14,910 nucleotides of DNA from CAZDAM01 sp964503595 (GTDB lineage: Bacteria > Muiribacteriota > UBA6191), in contig CAZDAM010000084.1 of assembly GCA_964503595.1 (NCBI GenBank), forward strand, positions 1 to 14,910, given 5' to 3'. A program made the position numbers and the translations under genes. Numbering within the stretch: the stretch's first letter is position 1; each line of letters starts with the position of its first letter. Under the pieces are notes generated by a model that was not told where the DNA came from, made no database searches, and saw nothing but the letters and a program-made list of their open reading frames with translations. Positions 14,701 through 14,910 of this stretch are shown here, piece by piece.

Positions 14701-14910
14701 CTCTTCTGTTTCCAAAGAAGGAATCTGGATTCCCAAAGCCGGGAAAAAAATCTGACGATAAAGTCGGGCAGCCTCCTGAGGAGACTTCTTCCTCATATCA
14801 CGGGGAAAATGGTGCAAAACCTCCCTAAGGGCAGTCTTATAGGCTGGAAGAAAGGTCTGACGAAAGAAACTTTCCAGTTTTTCGATATAGGCCTGCTGGG
14901 TTTCACTGGC
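11728..14910 (-). CDS. HAMP/GAF-like sensor with SpoIIE/RsbU-type PP2C phosphatase domain (5' end outside window)
   Basis: The frame is open to the right edge, so the true start lies beyond 14910; at least 1060 residues are visible. Numbering here starts at an internal TTG (14817). A long region of about 530 residues with no recognised domain comes first. A transmembrane segment (about 541-565) follows, then HAMP (near GPI 570-572, RRQDEIASMSRSF) and a GAF-like stretch. The PP2C domain has GGDFFDF (815-821), D836-VSGKG, AGHNKMFLYR, YTD956-GVTE and D1009-D1010-ITYI, so all metal-binding aspartates are kept. Such phosphatases usually dephosphorylate anti-anti-sigma (STAS) proteins in partner-switching pathways. 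No partner is present here. The large region before the HAMP segment is probably extracytoplasmic and sensory; its ligand is unknown. The gene overlaps dsbD downstream. Confidence 0.9.
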   Translation of the reverse strand, partial: ASETQQAYIEKLESFFRQTFLPAYKTALREVLHHFPRDMRKKSPQEAARLYRQIFFPALGIQIPSLETEEELPFRLQYKNMLMNRKAWSIYEWLYAMRDKIGGSESDMVLEKMVERFGCILRLQDFAKNPQSVDYPLLVSECQTEFWPVLPEDREQGRQVVQQALESKEIWTDAVLRLRTLEGKAGYSEELARIQAMSQSQWPEWMSPEQSANMLRDLEGSDKGGVRFFRWMEKLDPFRISYFALNREKLSLSVKSSRVNIGPNSARDGYWLFSEEALPRLKGQTGWSSFDSAFRKVADFMIFGDLALDEEDMNFLVYLGLTLDMENRPYRTWQTNKGLYLFANDYEPVSFHPQRYLAGLEPQPGGIFVNYIALQRVEELFLDGVVSASRQAGRTSEEEFLATPFEAAGISFDLNGALPVVRQAWRELFRLASGQNAREKLQSEELGMTYLWPRLVAYLLGFVKDNPLLQRRSLQWQLHSYLATEPIVDLRGDRGVVSEASLANQRLNPGLQGSPRERLVSTIAEGGYGSVEYRYEVSGHGWLVLAQRSTLFRNRVLFLQLSEELATRELNYIRLILSGVLLLTLITTVLLGRILLKRVVGPIQKLTERVTSYQPGHDITPLEFRRQDEIASMSRSFDRMVSSINARVRETLAVQELNDKLLKGEGLSNIMASAVSRLMEATGAELGYFVFFEQQSREKVIARGFSWNRQLTEEEEQELFPTLRRLAGSLQSHQIQVFEKTHIPMLQEMKIIALPVEHQAENAEEQVSGVLLLGNVKDSPVDGESRLFVQGYLSQTVTVIAKAWLDKIRQDNVEGRDVQLGLLPQVSPELEGLEVAFSFDAARFLGGDFFDFLEYEEKHRLGMVISDVSGKGIGPSLFGTTCKAFLQALNDFEAAPGDLLCELNDLACEGKSNTLFATVFLAMVDAKTREVRFASAGHNKMFLYRRATKELVQLSAKGLPLGMFSPGIYLSDSIQAEVGDWLFLYTDGVTELEDPDLALYGMERLEEFLLKRLDHLSPQELIDELREELVQYREGVDPSDDITYIAAKFGDIPCETSSPS

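Overview
The window looks like part of a Gram-negative-type bacterial chromosome. Most predicted proteins carry Sec signal peptides, there is a DsbD-type reductant transporter, and a SpoIIE/RsbU-type phosphatase has an extracytoplasmic sensor region. Lentisphaerota or Riflebacteria would fit this gene style, but the sequence alone does not settle the phylum. Base composition changes near 9.84 kb: by eye the left part is AT-richer, and the right part is GC-richer with denser coding.

Region 1 (1-265): a possible 5' fragment of a minus-strand gene at the left edge, then a promoter-bearing intergenic stretch. Region 2 (266-8461): a plus-strand series of exported proteins. In order they are a SleB-like cell-wall hydrolase, a class A beta-lactamase/PBP-like serine hydrolase, a CHAP/NlpC-like cysteine hydrolase, a DUF1566 plus FG-GAP protein, and a GHL10 (DigH-like) glycoside hydrolase. 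Four of the five (all but the DUF1566 protein) share a helical, TPR-like N-terminal module joined to unrelated catalytic domains. Between the second and third lies a graveyard (about 2888-3875): a multiply frameshifted small secreted protein, then a truncated gene copy.

Region 3 (8446-9833): a frameshifted response-regulator remnant followed by a full-length DUF4105/Lnb-like exported cysteine-hydrolase-type protein. A 599-bp piece covering the end of the receiver remnant and the first part of the DUF4105 gene occurs twice (3266-3864 and 8591-9189). The offset is exactly 5325 bp, with five mismatches and no indels that I can find. Copy 1 is truncated at both ends; copy 2 is complete.

Region 4 (9929-14910): a convergent minus-strand pair, a large HAMP/PP2C sensor phosphatase (5' end outside the window) overlapping dsbD.

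The main point of interest is the plus-strand locus: a set of secreted enzymes that mostly target peptidoglycan by different chemistries and are linked by one shared N-terminal module. It also shows signs of recent duplication and gene decay. Two promoters of nearly the same form (TTGCYTTT, then TATAATTTA) precede the first hydrolase and the DUF1566 gene, and the second has a triple 9-bp direct repeat just upstream. The biological purpose (self-remodelling, prey or competitor lysis, or other) cannot be decided from the sequence.
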